From contig JAEEVF010000013.1 of assembly GCA_016290775.1 (NCBI GenBank), positions 42,248-106,247 of the forward strand: a stretch of DNA of 64,000 nucleotides. The letters are read 5' to 3'. The stretch is from Acetatifactor sp. (GTDB taxonomy: Bacteria > Bacillota > Clostridia > Lachnospirales > Lachnospiraceae). This document shows, piece after piece, positions 41,330-52,341 of the stretch (its first letter is position 1; every line of letters starts with the position of its first letter). A program made the translations under genes and the position numbers. Below the pieces are notes generated by a model, which saw nothing but the letters and a program-made list of their open reading frames with translations, was not told where the DNA came from and searched no databases.

Positions 41330-43678
41330 ATGAAATTACTATTTACGTTAACGGGAAGTCAGCTGGAGGCGCTTGCGCTCTCTGCCGGCGAGAAATTGGT
41401 ATATTGTGTGCCCGCGGACCTTGCGTACGAAATGACGGGCGCGGCGGGCGAAAACGGAACGCCAAATGCGAAGGTCGACCTTGCGAAAGAACCTACGGCG
41501 CAGGCGGCGGACAGATATGAAACGGATGTCTTTATCGCCGTGACGAACAGGCGCCTTGTGGTGCTTTCCGGCGATAAGGTCACCTATCAAAAGGAATTAA
41601 AAGATTGTGAAAAGGTGCGTTGTGAGCACCAGGTGGGCTGCGGCATCATCACGGTGATGACCCTGGCCGAAAGTAATGAAAACATTATTGGGGAGGGCGT
41701 GGAAGAGTGCGTGGCAAGAGTGTCCATGCGCCAGATCGTTCGTGCCTCCTATGCCATTCGCGGCGCGCAGGCGATCGTAAAGTCTCTGAAGGAATGCGGC
41801 GACGCGGAGAAAGCGGAGCAGATCACAAGCTCGGAATATGAAACCTACTGTGAGAAGTGCGGCCGCGCCCTGCCGAACACCAGCGCATGTCCTTATTGTG
41901 AAGGCAAGATGGTCATTGCCAAGAAGTTTATGAACCTTTGCGGCGGCTTTATCGGCAAGCTCCTTCTCATCAGCCTTTCCATGCTGGTGATCGCTGCAAT
42001 GGACATTGCAAGGCCCATGGTACAGCGCTGGTTCATCGATGATGCGCTTTCGACCGGAAGGGGAAAATGGGCGGACCTTGGCGTATTTGTCGGGATATCC
42101 TTTGCGTTGCTCATCGGCGCGATTTTGCTGAGCGTTTGGAAGAACCTTGCCTGCATTAAGCTCGGCTCGGCGCTTTCCATGTCCCTGCGTGAAAAGCTTT
42201 ACGTGAAGATCCAGATCCTTTCGCTCTCCTTCATCAACAAGAGGAAGCCGGGCGAACTGATGAACCGCGTGTCCCGCGACACCGGACGCATCCGCGAATT
42301 CTTTGAAGAAGTGTTTGGATATATGTTCTCGACGCTTCTGACGATGATCATTTCGCTTGTGGTAATGTTCATGATCAGCCCTGTCATGACGGGACTTTCC
42401 CTGATGTTTGTCATCGTCGTGTTTGTGCTGATGAAGATCTTTTGGCATCATATTCACACGATCTTTTCCCGTCAGTGGATGAAGTCGGACGAGCTTTCCA
42501 ACAGCATCCAGGACATCATCTCCGGCATGAGGATCGTAAAGACCTTTGGTACGGAGGATCGTGAGGCGGCGCGCTTTACGGAAAAGGCGAGGGATTACGC
42601 AAAGACCCAGTCCAGGAATGAGACCTTCTGGGCCGTGTTCTTCCCGATCCTGACCTTCCTTCTGGGCTGCGGTACTTACGTGGCTGTGCTCTTTGGCGGC
42701 CGTGACGTGCTGGTGGGCAAGATGACCATGGGTCAGTTGGTGCAGTTCATGACCTACAGCGGATATCTTTTCGGACCGCTTGGTTGGATGACGCACTTGC
42801 CCAGAATGGTCATGCAGATGGTGACGAGTCTGAACCGTATTTACGACGTGCTTGACGAGGAGCCGAGGATCAAGGACCGCGACGGCAGCAAGGAAATTGC
42901 GATCAAGGGACACTTCCAGTTCGAGAAGGTATGCTTTGGATATAACACCTATGAGCCCGTGCTTGAGGACGTGAGCTTTGAAGTGCAGCCCGGCGAGATG
43001 ATCGGTCTGGTGGGTGCTTCCGGTACCGGTAAATCCACGATGATCAATCTGATCATGAGATTATATGATCCCGACCAGGGCCGCATTGTTCTGGATGGGG
43101 TGGATCTTCGCGACGTGAAGGTGGAAAGCCTGCACTCGCAGATCGGCGTGGTGCTGCAGGAGACCTTCCTGTTCTCAGGTACGATCCTCGACAACATTCG
43201 CTTTGCGAAGCCTACGGCAACGCTTGCGGAGGTGATCCAGGCCGCGAAGGCAGCCAATGCGCATGACTTTATCTGCAAAACGCCGGATGGATATAATACT
43301 TACGTCGGAGAGCATGGCTACAACCTGTCGGGCGGTGAGAGGCAGCGTGTTGCGATCGCAAGAGCGATCCTCAACAACCCGAAGCTTTTGATCCTGGACG
43401 AGGCAACCTCCTCTTTGGATACGGAGAGCGAATTTCTGATCCAGCAGGCGTTAAACCGTCTGATCGAGGGCAGAACGACGTTTGCGATCGCGCACAGACT
43501 TTCCACGCTGCGTGAGGCAAACCGCCTGATCGTCATCGATAAGCATTCCATTGCAGAGATGGGCAGCCACAATGAACTTCTTGAGAGAAAGGGCATTTAC
43601 TATGGCCTCGTGACGGCGCAGCTGCGCATGGCGGAGGGCCGCCCCGGAAGCGAAGAGAAGGAAGTGGCGACGGCATAG
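41330..43678 (+). CDS. ABC exporter (fused TMD-NBD) with N-terminal PH/GRAM-like domain and zinc-ribbon
   Basis: YCEKCGRALPNTSACPYC; GASGTGKSTMINLIMRLYDP...LSGGERQRVAIARAILNNPKLLILDEATSSLD. Confidence 0.92.
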   Translation: MKLLFTLTGSQLEALALSAGEKLVYCVPADLAYEMTGAAGENGTPNAKVDLAKEPTAQAADRYETDVFIAVTNRRLVVLSGDKVTYQKELKDCEKVRCEHQVGCGIITVMTLAESNENIIGEGVEECVARVSMRQIVRASYAIRGAQAIVKSLKECGDAEKAEQITSSEYETYCEKCGRALPNTSACPYCEGKMVIAKKFMNLCGGFIGKLLLISLSMLVIAAMDIARPMVQRWFIDDALSTGRGKWADLGVFVGISFALLIGAILLSVWKNLACIKLGSALSMSLREKLYVKIQILSLSFINKRKPGELMNRVSRDTGRIREFFEEVFGYMFSTLLTMIISLVVMFMISPVMTGLSLMFVIVVFVLMKIFWHHIHTIFSRQWMKSDELSNSIQDIISGMRIVKTFGTEDREAARFTEKARDYAKTQSRNETFWAVFFPILTFLLGCGTYVAVLFGGRDVLVGKMTMGQLVQFMTYSGYLFGPLGWMTHLPRMVMQMVTSLNRIYDVLDEEPRIKDRDGSKEIAIKGHFQFEKVCFGYNTYEPVLEDVSFEVQPGEMIGLVGASGTGKSTMINLIMRLYDPDQGRIVLDGVDLRDVKVESLHSQIGVVLQETFLFSGTILDNIRFAKPTATLAEVIQAAKAANAHDFICKTPDGYNTYVGEHGYNLSGGERQRVAIARAILNNPKLLILDEATSSLDTESEFLIQQALNRLIEGRTTFAIAHRLSTLREANRLIVIDKHSIAEMGSHNELLERKGIYYGLVTAQLRMAEGRPGSEEKEVATA

Positions 43679-43845
43679 TCCTTAAGAAAGCCGCGCCGCA
43701 AAGAATGAGGCGCCCGGCAAACCGGGCGCAAAAAATGATTATGGTAAAAATGCTTTAAAAGTGGTATAATAGGATTAGGAAAAAGCTGGAATGGTTCAAA
43801 TGAACTTGGTTTGGGGCGTGACGTCTGGCAGAAAGGAGGGTGCCC

Positions 43846-44514
43846 ATGAAATTTGAAAGGATCGATGACAAAACGGTAAGATGCTTTATTTCCAACGAAG
43901 AGCTGGAAGGCTATCAGATCGACTACAAGGACTTTGTGCTCCGAAGCGACAAGGCGCGCGAGGTCGTGCGCGACATCATCTCGCAGGCTTCAGAGGAAGT
44001 GGGTTACAAGCCTCCGAAGTTTGCCTTTGACATGTCCATCATGATGCTTCCCGAGCAGGGACTGGTTTTGACCTTCAGCGAGAGTGATCCCTTGACGGAT
44101 AAGGACGGCGGACGCCTGATGGAATATCTCAATGAGATGAAGAAGGCGTTTGACCAGTCGCTTGACTCCAAGAAAGAGGGGCAGCAGGCCAAGGAGGAAG
44201 CTCCTGAGCAGCTGACCAATCCGGAGCAGGGCATTTTCGAATTCGAGAGCCTGGGCGACGTGATGGAGCTGGCAAGCATTGTTCCGAAGAACCTTCGGGT
44301 GCAGACCTCGCTTTATCGCATGGGCGATCACTATTACCTGTGCGTGAAAAAGGGCGCCGCATCCTATCAGCGCTACAGCAAGCTCTGCGTACAGGCGATG
44401 GAGTTTTCCGTTCTGTATGGCGCGGAGGAGCAGAAGATCCTTTACGTGAAGGAACACGGCGAGTGCCTGATCAAAGAGGGCGCGCTGAAGAAGCTTTGCG
44501 TGGAGAAGAAATAA
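43846..44514 (+). CDS. mecA: Adaptor protein MecA
   Basis: MKFERIDDKTVRCFISNEELEGYQIDYKDFVLRSDKAREVVRDIISQASEEVGYK. Confidence 0.85.
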   Translation: MKFERIDDKTVRCFISNEELEGYQIDYKDFVLRSDKAREVVRDIISQASEEVGYKPPKFAFDMSIMMLPEQGLVLTFSESDPLTDKDGGRLMEYLNEMKKAFDQSLDSKKEGQQAKEEAPEQLTNPEQGIFEFESLGDVMELASIVPKNLRVQTSLYRMGDHYYLCVKKGAASYQRYSKLCVQAMEFSVLYGAEEQKILYVKEHGECLIKEGALKKLCVEKK

Positions 44515-44521
44515 GCAAGGC

Positions 44522-44551
44522 TTGACAAAAGCATTAGGAACGTAATAATAT
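44522..44551 (+). promoter_or_regulatory. Promoter of the proS leader (TTGACA-18-TAATAT)
   Basis: TTGACA 44522-44527, TAATAT 44546-44551. Confidence 0.65.
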
Positions 44552-44559
44552 TATTGCAC

Positions 44560-44875
44560 AAAAGACGATGAAGAGGGTTAGTAGGAGCATTTCCGCACCC
44601 CAGAGAGAGAACGTGGCGCTTAGGCAATGTGTACGGCGCGGCTGAGAGGTTCTTGTGTGGGAGGCTTTGAACCTGCCTTGGAGTTTTGCGTGAGACGATG
44701 AGGGGAGATGAATCTGGCAGCGTGGGGGCGCGGGCCGGAAGGGTATCCCATGCATCGAGAAGCGTAACGTAGGATCGGCGTTAACGATTGTGAAAGATGG
44801 GCGCAAATGCGTCAATTAGGGTGGTACCGCCGGTTTCCGGTCCCTTGCGGGGCTTGAAGCCGGCTTTCTAACTTT
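44560..44875 (+). promoter_or_regulatory. T-box riboswitch upstream of proS
   Basis: T-box sequence AGGGTGGTACCGCC at 44818-44831; AGACGATGAAGAGG...AGTAGGAG stem I start; GAACCTGCC candidate specifier CCT 44672-44674. Confidence 0.88.
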
Positions 44876-44896
44876 AAACACAAAGGAGACACAACA

Positions 44897-46333
44897 ATGG
44901 CAGACAACAAGAAGATGGTGGAAGCGATCACTTCAATGGAGGAGGATTTCGCCCAGTGGTACACGGATGTGGTGAAGAAGGCGGAGCTCATCGACTATAC
45001 GAGCGTTAAGGGCTGTATGGTGATCAAGCCCGCGGGCTATGCGATCTGGGAGCTGATCCAGAGACAGCTGGACGATCGTTTTAAGGCGACGGGCGTGGAG
45101 AACGTATATCTCCCCATGTTCATTCCGGAGTCTTTGCTTCAGAAGGAAAAGGATCACGTGGAAGGCTTTGCGCCTGAGGTGGCTTGGGTGACCCATGGCG
45201 GTCTGCAGCCCCTGCAGGAGAGAATGTGCGTGCGTCCCACTTCTGAGACGCTGTTCTGCGATTTTTATAAGAACTGCATCCAGTCCTACCGAGATCTGCC
45301 GAAGGTATATAATCAATGGTGCAGCGTGGTAAGATGGGAGAAGGAGACGAGACCGTTCCTTCGCTCTCGTGAGTTCCTCTGGCAGGAAGGCCACACGGCG
45401 CATGCTTCCTTCGAAGACGCGCAGGCCCGCACCATCCAGATGCTGAATCTTTATGCGCAGTTCTGCGAAGAAGTGCTTGCGATCCCCGTGATCAAGGGTC
45501 AGAAGACCGAGAAGGAAAAGTTCGCGGGCGCGGAGGCAACATATACGATCGAAGCGCTGATGCATGACGGCAAGGCACTTCAGTCCGGCACGAGCCACAA
45601 CTTTGGCGACGGCTTTGCAAAGGCCTTTGGCATTCAGTTCACGGACAAGGACAACACCCTGAAGTACGTAAATCAGACCTCTTGGGGCATGACCACGAGA
45701 CTGATCGGCGCGCTGATCATGGTACACGGCGACAATGAGGGTCTTGTGCTTCCTCCGAAGGTGGCGCCCATTCAGGTGTGCATCATTCCGATCGCGCAGA
45801 AGAAGGAAGGCGTGATGGAGAAGGCAACGGAGCTCAAAGAACTCCTTTCCAAGAACTTCCGCGTAAAGCTGGATGACACGGACAAGACGCCTGGATTTAA
45901 GTTTGCTGAGGCGGAGATGAGAGGATATCCCATCCGCGTGGAGATCGGTCCGAAGGACATCGAGGCCGGTAAGTGCGTGATCTGCCGCAGGGATACGAGA
46001 GAGAAGATCGAGGTCGCGCTCACGGATCTTGAGGCGAAGGTAAGCGAGCTGATGGAGACGATCCAAAAGGAAATGCTCGAGCGCGCAAGGAAGCATCGCG
46101 ACGCGCATACCTACGTGGCAACCAACATGGACGAGTTCGTAAAGCTCTTTACGGAGAAGTCCGGATTTGTTAAGGCAATGTGGTGCGGCGACCGCGCATG
46201 CGAAGATCAGATCAAGGAACGCTTAAGCGTGACGAGCCGTTGCATGCCGTTTGAACAGGAAAACCTGGCCGACACTTGCGTATGCTGTGGCAAGCCTGCG
46301 AAGAAGATGGTTTATTGGGGAAGGGCATATTAA
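44897..46333 (+). CDS. proS: Prolyl-tRNA synthetase (eukaryote/archaeal-like, ProS type 3)
   Basis: [66 protein letters not shown]...RPTSE. Confidence 0.93.
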   Translation: MADNKKMVEAITSMEEDFAQWYTDVVKKAELIDYTSVKGCMVIKPAGYAIWELIQRQLDDRFKATGVENVYLPMFIPESLLQKEKDHVEGFAPEVAWVTHGGLQPLQERMCVRPTSETLFCDFYKNCIQSYRDLPKVYNQWCSVVRWEKETRPFLRSREFLWQEGHTAHASFEDAQARTIQMLNLYAQFCEEVLAIPVIKGQKTEKEKFAGAEATYTIEALMHDGKALQSGTSHNFGDGFAKAFGIQFTDKDNTLKYVNQTSWGMTTRLIGALIMVHGDNEGLVLPPKVAPIQVCIIPIAQKKEGVMEKATELKELLSKNFRVKLDDTDKTPGFKFAEAEMRGYPIRVEIGPKDIEAGKCVICRRDTREKIEVALTDLEAKVSELMETIQKEMLERARKHRDAHTYVATNMDEFVKLFTEKSGFVKAMWCGDRACEDQIKERLSVTSRCMPFEQENLADTCVCCGKPAKKMVYWGRAY

Positions 46334-46336
46334 TTC

Positions 46337-47338
46337 ATGAACTATGTTGTATTTGATCTGGAATGGAACCAGAGCAATACGGGGGTTAGTTCAAGGGTCG
46401 AAGGGTTACCCTTCGAGATCATAGAAATTGGGGCGATCAAGGTCAACGCAGACGGAACCTTGGATGCAGAGTTCAACGAACTCATACGCCCGCAGGTCTA
46501 TAGGGAAATGCACCGCATCACGGGAAAGATCGTTCATCTGACCATGGAGGAACTAAAGCACAGCCGAACGTTCCCGGAGGTGGCCACGAGGTTTGAAATG
46601 TGGTGCGGTACGGCACCGTTCCTTTATTGCACCTGGGGCACGCTGGACGTCATGGAGCTCCAGCGCAACCGAAAATACTATGACATGATGCCTTTGACGG
46701 AAAAGCCTATGCCGTATCTGGACGTGCAAAAGCTGTTCGCGCTGACCTATGACGCAAACGAGCCGAGAAAGAGGCGTGCGCTTCAGGATGCAGTGGATTA
46801 TCTGCAGATCGAGAAGCACGTTCCCTTTCATCGAGCCTTCAGTGATGCCTATTACACCGCCAAGGTGTTGCAGGAGATCATGCAGGTAAATCCGAAGGTG
46901 CTCTCAAAGGTCTCGTATGACGTTTATTATCCGCCGACCAGCAGGGAGACGGAGGTCAAGCATCAGTTTGACACTTATTTCAAGTATATTTCCCGGACCT
47001 TCCCAGGAAAGCATGAGCTTTTGAACGATAAGGAGGTCAGCTCGAGTAAGTGTTATCTTTGCAATCGGAACCTGAAAAAGCGTGTTCGCTGGTACACGAC
47101 GAACAATCGAAATTATGTGTGTCTTGCGTATTGTGAGGTGCATGGGTTCCTCAAGGGAAAGATCCGCGTGAACAAAACGGCGGAGGGCGAGGTGTTCGCC
47201 GTAAAGACCACAAGGCTGGTGGACGAAGAGACGGCCATGGAGGTCGAAAAGAAATGGGAGAAGCTCCAGGCTTCCAAGAATAAGGACGAAGACAGTGTTA
47301 TACCGGAGACTCCGGAAAATATGGATCTGCAAGAATAA
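46337..47338 (+). CDS. DEDDh-type 3'-5' exonuclease
   Basis: YVVFDLEWNQ...IEIGAIKV...HRAFSDAYYTAKVLQ. Confidence 0.82.
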   Translation: MNYVVFDLEWNQSNTGVSSRVEGLPFEIIEIGAIKVNADGTLDAEFNELIRPQVYREMHRITGKIVHLTMEELKHSRTFPEVATRFEMWCGTAPFLYCTWGTLDVMELQRNRKYYDMMPLTEKPMPYLDVQKLFALTYDANEPRKRRALQDAVDYLQIEKHVPFHRAFSDAYYTAKVLQEIMQVNPKVLSKVSYDVYYPPTSRETEVKHQFDTYFKYISRTFPGKHELLNDKEVSSSKCYLCNRNLKKRVRWYTTNNRNYVCLAYCEVHGFLKGKIRVNKTAEGEVFAVKTTRLVDEETAMEVEKKWEKLQASKNKDEDSVIPETPENMDLQE

Positions 47339-47370
47339 AGCGCGGGTGGTTACCTGCGCTTTATTCTTTC
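47334..47370. terminator. Bidirectional terminator between convergent genes
   Basis: AATAAAGCGCGGGT-GGTT-ACCTGCGCTTTATT followed by CTTTCTTT. Confidence 0.75.
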
Positions 47371-48921
47371 TTTATATCGTTTTTTTGCCGCACGGATCTG
47401 GGATTTGCGGCTCTTTTGCATTTCCTTCGAAGCGCGCAGCTTCGCTTTTGCGTGCTCGTGATTCCTGGAATTCTTAAGACCTGACGCAAAGGAGAAATGG
47501 ATGTTTCTCCGGATGAACATATAAAGCACGAAGAGGACTGCGGCCACGATGACAAGGATCAGGAGGACCTTTAGGATCTTTAAGTTGACGAAGACGAAGG
47601 AAGGCGTTTTCTTTTCCTTTTCTTTTGAGTCCTTTGCCTTCTCTTTTTCCTTTTCCTTTTTCTTGTCAGGGGCGGGCGTCTTTGTTTCCGGCGTAGGCGT
47701 AGGTGCTTCCTGCGTTTCGAAGGTAAAGGCGTTTTCCTGTCCCTTTGCCAGGTCGAGTGAAACGGTACCCACTGGCGTTCCGTGGAAGGTGTAGGAGATC
47801 AGTGCCGCCTGGCCCGGAACGCTTACGTTGTAAGAGATCGTGCTGGTCAGGTCGCCGAAGTTCGCACTCTTTGGAAGGATCACGCAGTCGTCCTTGTTCA
47901 GCGAAAGGAGCGGCTCGGATGCGCCAAAGATGTCGGTGTTGTCGTAAAAGAAACCAATGTTGTCGATGTCATATTTTGTTTCGGTCTGTGACACGTTGAC
48001 CTTGCTGAAGTTGTTGAAACCGTAGTCAAACAGGGCAATCGTGTCCTCGGCGTACATGGGGTTGTCGTCATTGAGAACGACGCAGATGAGGCGCATGCCG
48101 TTCTTTTCCGCACAGGCGACCATGGTGTTGTGGGCGCTGTCCGTATAGCCCGTTTTGCAGCCGATCAGAAACTCATAAGCATATTTCCCCGAAGGGATCA
48201 GGGGCATCTGGTTCATGTCCGTCAGGACGCCGTTTGGCTTTTCCACCACAAGCTTGGGCTCTAGGGTGATCTGGTTAAGGTAGTCGATGGCAAAGAACGC
48301 ACGGCCGATCATGGCGAGGTCATAGGCACTGGTGACGTGCTCTTCGTTGGGAAGGCCATTGGGATTCGCAAAGTGGGAATCCACGGCGCCAAGCTCCGCG
48401 GCACGGGCATTCATCATGTCCACAAAGGCATCCCAGCTTCCGCCCACGTGGGCCGCGAGAGCATATGCCACTTCATTGGCGGAACGGATGAGCAGTGCCC
48501 GCAGGCAATCCTCCATGGAGAGCGTATACCCCGGGTTTAGTGAGATGTGGTTGCTTCCCTTGGGAATGGAAAAAATGTCGTCATGGGAGAAGGTCACGGT
48601 CTCATCCAAAGAGCTTTTCTCGTAAGCAAGAAGCGCCGTCAAAATCTTGGTCGTGCTTGCGGGATATTGTTTTTTGTGAATATTCTTTTCGTAGAGGATG
48701 GTGCAGGTCTCTGCCTCAATGAGGATCGCGGATTCCGCTGAAACCACGGGGCCTGCGGGCCAGCTCGTTCTTGCATTGGATTGGATGGCCATTGCCTGAT
48801 GCTCCGCAATGCGCTCTTCTTTTTCTGAGGCCTTGTCCGCCAGCGCGGAAAGGGGAGAAGAGAGCACAAGGCATGCGGCGAGCGCACCGGCAAGAAGCCG
48901 AAAGTGCTTCATTCGAAACAT
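47350..48921 (-). CDS. D-alanyl-D-alanine carboxypeptidase (PBP5/DacA-like)
   Basis: YPASTTKILTALLAYE (SxxK), RSANEVAYAL (SxN), GCKTGYTDSA (KTG); signal peptide and C-terminal TM. Confidence 0.92.
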   Translation of the reverse strand: MFRMKHFRLLAGALAACLVLSSPLSALADKASEKEERIAEHQAMAIQSNARTSWPAGPVVSAESAILIEAETCTILYEKNIHKKQYPASTTKILTALLAYEKSSLDETVTFSHDDIFSIPKGSNHISLNPGYTLSMEDCLRALLIRSANEVAYALAAHVGGSWDAFVDMMNARAAELGAVDSHFANPNGLPNEEHVTSAYDLAMIGRAFFAIDYLNQITLEPKLVVEKPNGVLTDMNQMPLIPSGKYAYEFLIGCKTGYTDSAHNTMVACAEKNGMRLICVVLNDDNPMYAEDTIALFDYGFNNFSKVNVSQTETKYDIDNIGFFYDNTDIFGASEPLLSLNKDDCVILPKSANFGDLTSTISYNVSVPGQAALISYTFHGTPVGTVSLDLAKGQENAFTFETQEAPTPTPETKTPAPDKKKEKEKEKAKDSKEKEKKTPSFVFVNLKILKVLLILVIVAAVLFVLYMFIRRNIHFSFASGLKNSRNHEHAKAKLRASKEMQKSRKSQIRAAKKRYKERIKRR

Positions 48922-49070
48922 GGGGTACTCCTTTTTTGGTCATTTCCTTTCTATCTTACTACATTTTTGGGAAAAACCAAAGTAGAAAGTGAAAAAAGTT
49001 TCGCTTCTTGCCAAGAGGGGCGAAAAAAGCTATAATGAATTGATTTCTAAGTTTGAATGAGGTAGGAAAC

Positions 49071-49715
49071 ATGAGATTACGCAACGTGACCGGTTCGCGG
49101 GAGGTGATCGCGCAGAGCCGTTTTGTGGTGCCGGAGGAGACCTTAAAGGAAATGCCGGGAAAATGGCACGCACTTTTTGGGAATGAGCATCCGATCCGCG
49201 TGGAGATCGGCATGGGGAAAGGGAAATTTCTTCATGCACTGGCCAAGGAAAATCCGGACGTGAATTACATTGGGATCGAGAAGTATTCAACAGTGCTTCT
49301 TCGCGCCGTACAGAAGATGGAGCAGGAGGAGCTTCCAAACCTTCGGTTCCTTCGCATGGAGGCGGAGGAGATCGCGGAGGTGTTTGGTGAGGGCGAGATC
49401 GATCGCATCTACCTGAATTTCTCGGATCCCTGGCCGAAGGACAGGCATGCAAAAAGGAGGCTCCCCTCGCGGGAATTCCTTGCAAGATATGACAAGATCC
49501 TGAAAAGGGACGGGGTGATCGAGTTCAAGACGGACAATCGCGATCTGTTTGACTTTGCGGTGGAGGAGCTTGAGCCCGCAGGCTGGAAGGTGCAGGTCAT
49601 CACTTATGATCTTCATGCGGACCCCGTGCTCATGGAGGGCAACGTGATGACGGAATATGAAGAGAAGTTTTCCGCGGCGGGGAATCCGATCTGTAAGTAC
49701 GTGATCCGCAGGTAG
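49071..49715 (+). CDS. trmB: tRNA (guanine-N7)-methyltransferase TrmB
   Basis: VEIGMGKGKFLHALAKENPDVNYIGIEKYSTVLLRA...IYLNFSDPWPKDRHAKRRL. Confidence 0.92.
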   Translation: MRLRNVTGSREVIAQSRFVVPEETLKEMPGKWHALFGNEHPIRVEIGMGKGKFLHALAKENPDVNYIGIEKYSTVLLRAVQKMEQEELPNLRFLRMEAEEIAEVFGEGEIDRIYLNFSDPWPKDRHAKRRLPSREFLARYDKILKRDGVIEFKTDNRDLFDFAVEELEPAGWKVQVITYDLHADPVLMEGNVMTEYEEKFSAAGNPICKYVIRR

Positions 49716-49822
49716 GCGCGCCTTTAGCGTGGAAAGCCGCAGCGAGGGCGCTACGGGGCGCTTGCTGCAAGGAGATCGAGACGCTGCGGGGGCGTTTGCG
49801 GGAAGAAAGACGAGGAATAAAA

Positions 49823-50575
49823 ATGGACATCAATGAGACCGGAAAGGGCATGTTATACAGGCACCCGTGGGAGCTGAGCCGCACCAAGTGCTTGTTGGAT
49901 GCATTTGGACTTGTTCTGGACAGGATGCATGAGAGTCAAAAGAAAAGGCGTTATATCAACGTGGGAGCGGGGGATCTGTATTTTGATCAGAGGCTCCTTG
50001 CGAGGTATGAGCAGGATGAGGCCTATGCCGTGGATCTTGGCTATGATGAGGAGCCGTCCGTGGAGGGAAGGATCCATAAGTTCCGCACGCTGGATCAGAT
50101 AGAGGAAGAGGGCTTTGATTACTGCATCATGATGGATTCCCTGGAGTACATGGAGGATGATGCAGCCTATGTCAGGGCCATGGCGGAAAAGCTTCGTCCA
50201 AACGGTTGCTTTTTCTTTACGTTGCCTGCGCACAGGTTTTTGTTTTCAGAGCATGACAGGATCGTGGGGAATCTTCGGAGATACGACGTGAAGTCTTTTG
50301 ACAAGGTTTTGAAGCAGGTACCGGAACTGGAGAAGGAGACGGAATATCATTTCTACACTTCGCTCTTTATGGTGCGTCTTGCACAGAAGGTATTTCGCAT
50401 GGAGATCGATCCGGAGCATAAGGTGACGACGGGATGGGAGCATTCTGAGAAAAGCCTTGTGACAAAGGTTGTGACTGCGTGCCTGAACCTGGATTTTGCC
50501 GTAAACAGACTCCTGGCAGGCGCACACGTGCACCTGCCAGGGTTATCGCTTCTTGTGATCTGCCGTAAGAAATGA
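49823..50575 (+). CDS. Class I SAM methyltransferase
   Basis: YINVGAGDLYFDQRLL...YCIMMDSLEYMEDDAAYVRAMAEKLRPNGCFFFTLPAH. Confidence 0.78.
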   Translation: MDINETGKGMLYRHPWELSRTKCLLDAFGLVLDRMHESQKKRRYINVGAGDLYFDQRLLARYEQDEAYAVDLGYDEEPSVEGRIHKFRTLDQIEEEGFDYCIMMDSLEYMEDDAAYVRAMAEKLRPNGCFFFTLPAHRFLFSEHDRIVGNLRRYDVKSFDKVLKQVPELEKETEYHFYTSLFMVRLAQKVFRMEIDPEHKVTTGWEHSEKSLVTKVVTACLNLDFAVNRLLAGAHVHLPGLSLLVICRKK

Positions 50576-50584
50576 CGGATTGGA

Positions 50585-52069
50585 TCATTGATGGAACAAT
50601 TTCTGATTTTGATAATTGGGTTCGCATGTGAGGTTGACGCCCAGCTTTCTGAAGACGCTCATGTCCACGTGGGACAGGATCACGCTGGAGTGCACCTCGG
50701 ACCCCTTTAACTGGCGAAGCTGCTCTAATGCACGCTTCGCTTTTTCGTCGGTTGCGGCACAGATGGAAAGTGCGATCAGCACTTCGTCCGTGTGGAGTCT
50801 CGGATTCTTGTTGCGAAGGTGGTTGACCTTGAGCTCCTGGATGGGCTCGATGATGGTGGGAGAGAGGAGCAGGTTGCTGTCGTCAATCCCGGCCAGGGTC
50901 TTGAGCACGTTGAGGAGCATTGCGGAGGAAGCACCAAGCAGTTCGCTGGTCTTTCCCGTTACGATGCGGCCGTCGGGCAACTGGATGGCTGCCGCGGGTT
51001 CGCCGGTGAGCTCGGCTTTCGTGGTTGCGGCGCTGATGACGGGGCGATCTGCCGGCGTCACGCCTGCCTGATTCATGAGGAGCTCGAGCTTAAGGATCTG
51101 ATCATCATCTGCCATGCCCTGGCGCTTTGCGCAGAGCGTGTTGTAATATCTGCGGATGATCTCCTGCTTTGCGGCCGCCTGCACTGCTTCGTCGTCGACG
51201 ATGCAATAGCCCGCCATGTTTACGCCCATGTCGGTCGGAGACTTGTAAGGGCATTCGCCCATGATCTTGTCGAACATTGCGCGGAGCACGGGGAAGACTT
51301 CCACGTCGCGGTTGTAGTTGATGGTCGTGGTGCCGTAAGCCTCAAGGTGGAACGGGTCGATCATGTTGACGTCGTTCAAATCTGCCGTGGCGGCTTCATA
51401 TGCCAGGTTCACGGGGTGCTTGAGAGGAATGTTCCAGATCGGGAAGGTCTCGAACTTTGCATAACCGGCCTTCACGCCGCGCTTATAATCATGATAGAGC
51501 TGGGACAGGCAGGTTGCCATCTTTCCGCTGCCGGGACCCGGTGCAGTGATGACCACCAAAGAACGGCTGGTTTCGATATATTCGTTCTTTCCATAGCCCT
51601 CGTCGCTCACGATGAGAGGAATGTTGGAAGGATAGCCGGGGATGGGGTAATGGCGATATACCTTAAGGCCCAGGGATTCGAGCTTTTTCTGATATGCAAT
51701 GGCGCTGGGCTGGCCGGAGAACCGGGTCAGGCAAACGCTGCCGATATACAGGCCGTAGCCGCGGAATGCATCGATCAGACGAAGCACGTCCAGGTCATAG
51801 GTGATGCCAAGGTCGGAACGCATTTTGTTCTTTTCAATGTCAGCTGCATTGATGGCAATGACGATCTCGGCCTGGTCCTTTAACTGCACGAGCATGTTGA
51901 TCTTACTGTCGGGCTTGAAACCGGGCAGCACGCGGGAGGCGTGATAATCATCAAAAAGCTTTCCGCCAAATTCCAGATAAAGCTTTCCGCCGAAAGTGGC
52001 GATGCGCTCCTTGATGCGCTCAGATTGCATTTGCAGATATTTCTCGTTGTCAAAGCCTTGATTTGCCAT
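50585..52069 (-). CDS. DUF1846-like protein
   Basis: Full-length 494 aa; [19 protein letters not shown]...[70 protein letters not shown]. Confidence 0.88.
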   Translation of the reverse strand: MANQGFDNEKYLQMQSERIKERIATFGGKLYLEFGGKLFDDYHASRVLPGFKPDSKINMLVQLKDQAEIVIAINAADIEKNKMRSDLGITYDLDVLRLIDAFRGYGLYIGSVCLTRFSGQPSAIAYQKKLESLGLKVYRHYPIPGYPSNIPLIVSDEGYGKNEYIETSRSLVVITAPGPGSGKMATCLSQLYHDYKRGVKAGYAKFETFPIWNIPLKHPVNLAYEAATADLNDVNMIDPFHLEAYGTTTINYNRDVEVFPVLRAMFDKIMGECPYKSPTDMGVNMAGYCIVDDEAVQAAAKQEIIRRYYNTLCAKRQGMADDDQILKLELLMNQAGVTPADRPVISAATTKAELTGEPAAAIQLPDGRIVTGKTSELLGASSAMLLNVLKTLAGIDDSNLLLSPTIIEPIQELKVNHLRNKNPRLHTDEVLIALSICAATDEKAKRALEQLRQLKGSEVHSSVILSHVDMSVFRKLGVNLTCEPNYQNQKLFHQ

Positions 52070-52341
52070 AGGGATGTGTCCTTTCTTCTTTGCTTTCCGA
52101 TGCTTAAAAGAGTTCGTAACTGTTCAGAAAACCCAAAAGGAGCGCCGTAACGCTCCGTAAACATCATACAAAAAAAACAGAACAAAATCAATGAAAACTT
52201 CATACAATTTTCACATTTATTCTATTGATTTATGCCTCTATTCTCCCTATAATGTAATGAGTGGAAATGTCACCGCGTATGTCCGCCGAAAGCTCATGGC
52301 CGTGCGGACAAGGAAAATGATAAGGACGGAAAAAGAAATCT

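Noticed and set aside
41597-42913. Long antisense ORF of 438 aa opposite the ABC exporter
   Set aside because: Antisense to a well-supported CDS; His/Arg-rich composition typical of shadow ORFs. The same applies to 44933..46108, 58242..59711, 54637..55818, 38485..39561 and 61867..63084.
43711-43740. GCGCCCGGCAAACCGGGCGC hairpin as terminator of the second ABC gene
   Set aside because: Followed by AAAAAATG rather than T-tract on the + strand; it would only be terminator-like on the minus strand, where no gene ends.
50792-51883. 363-aa plus-strand ORF opposite the DUF1846 gene
   Set aside because: Shadow ORF; the minus-strand DUF1846-like CDS is full length and conserved in composition.
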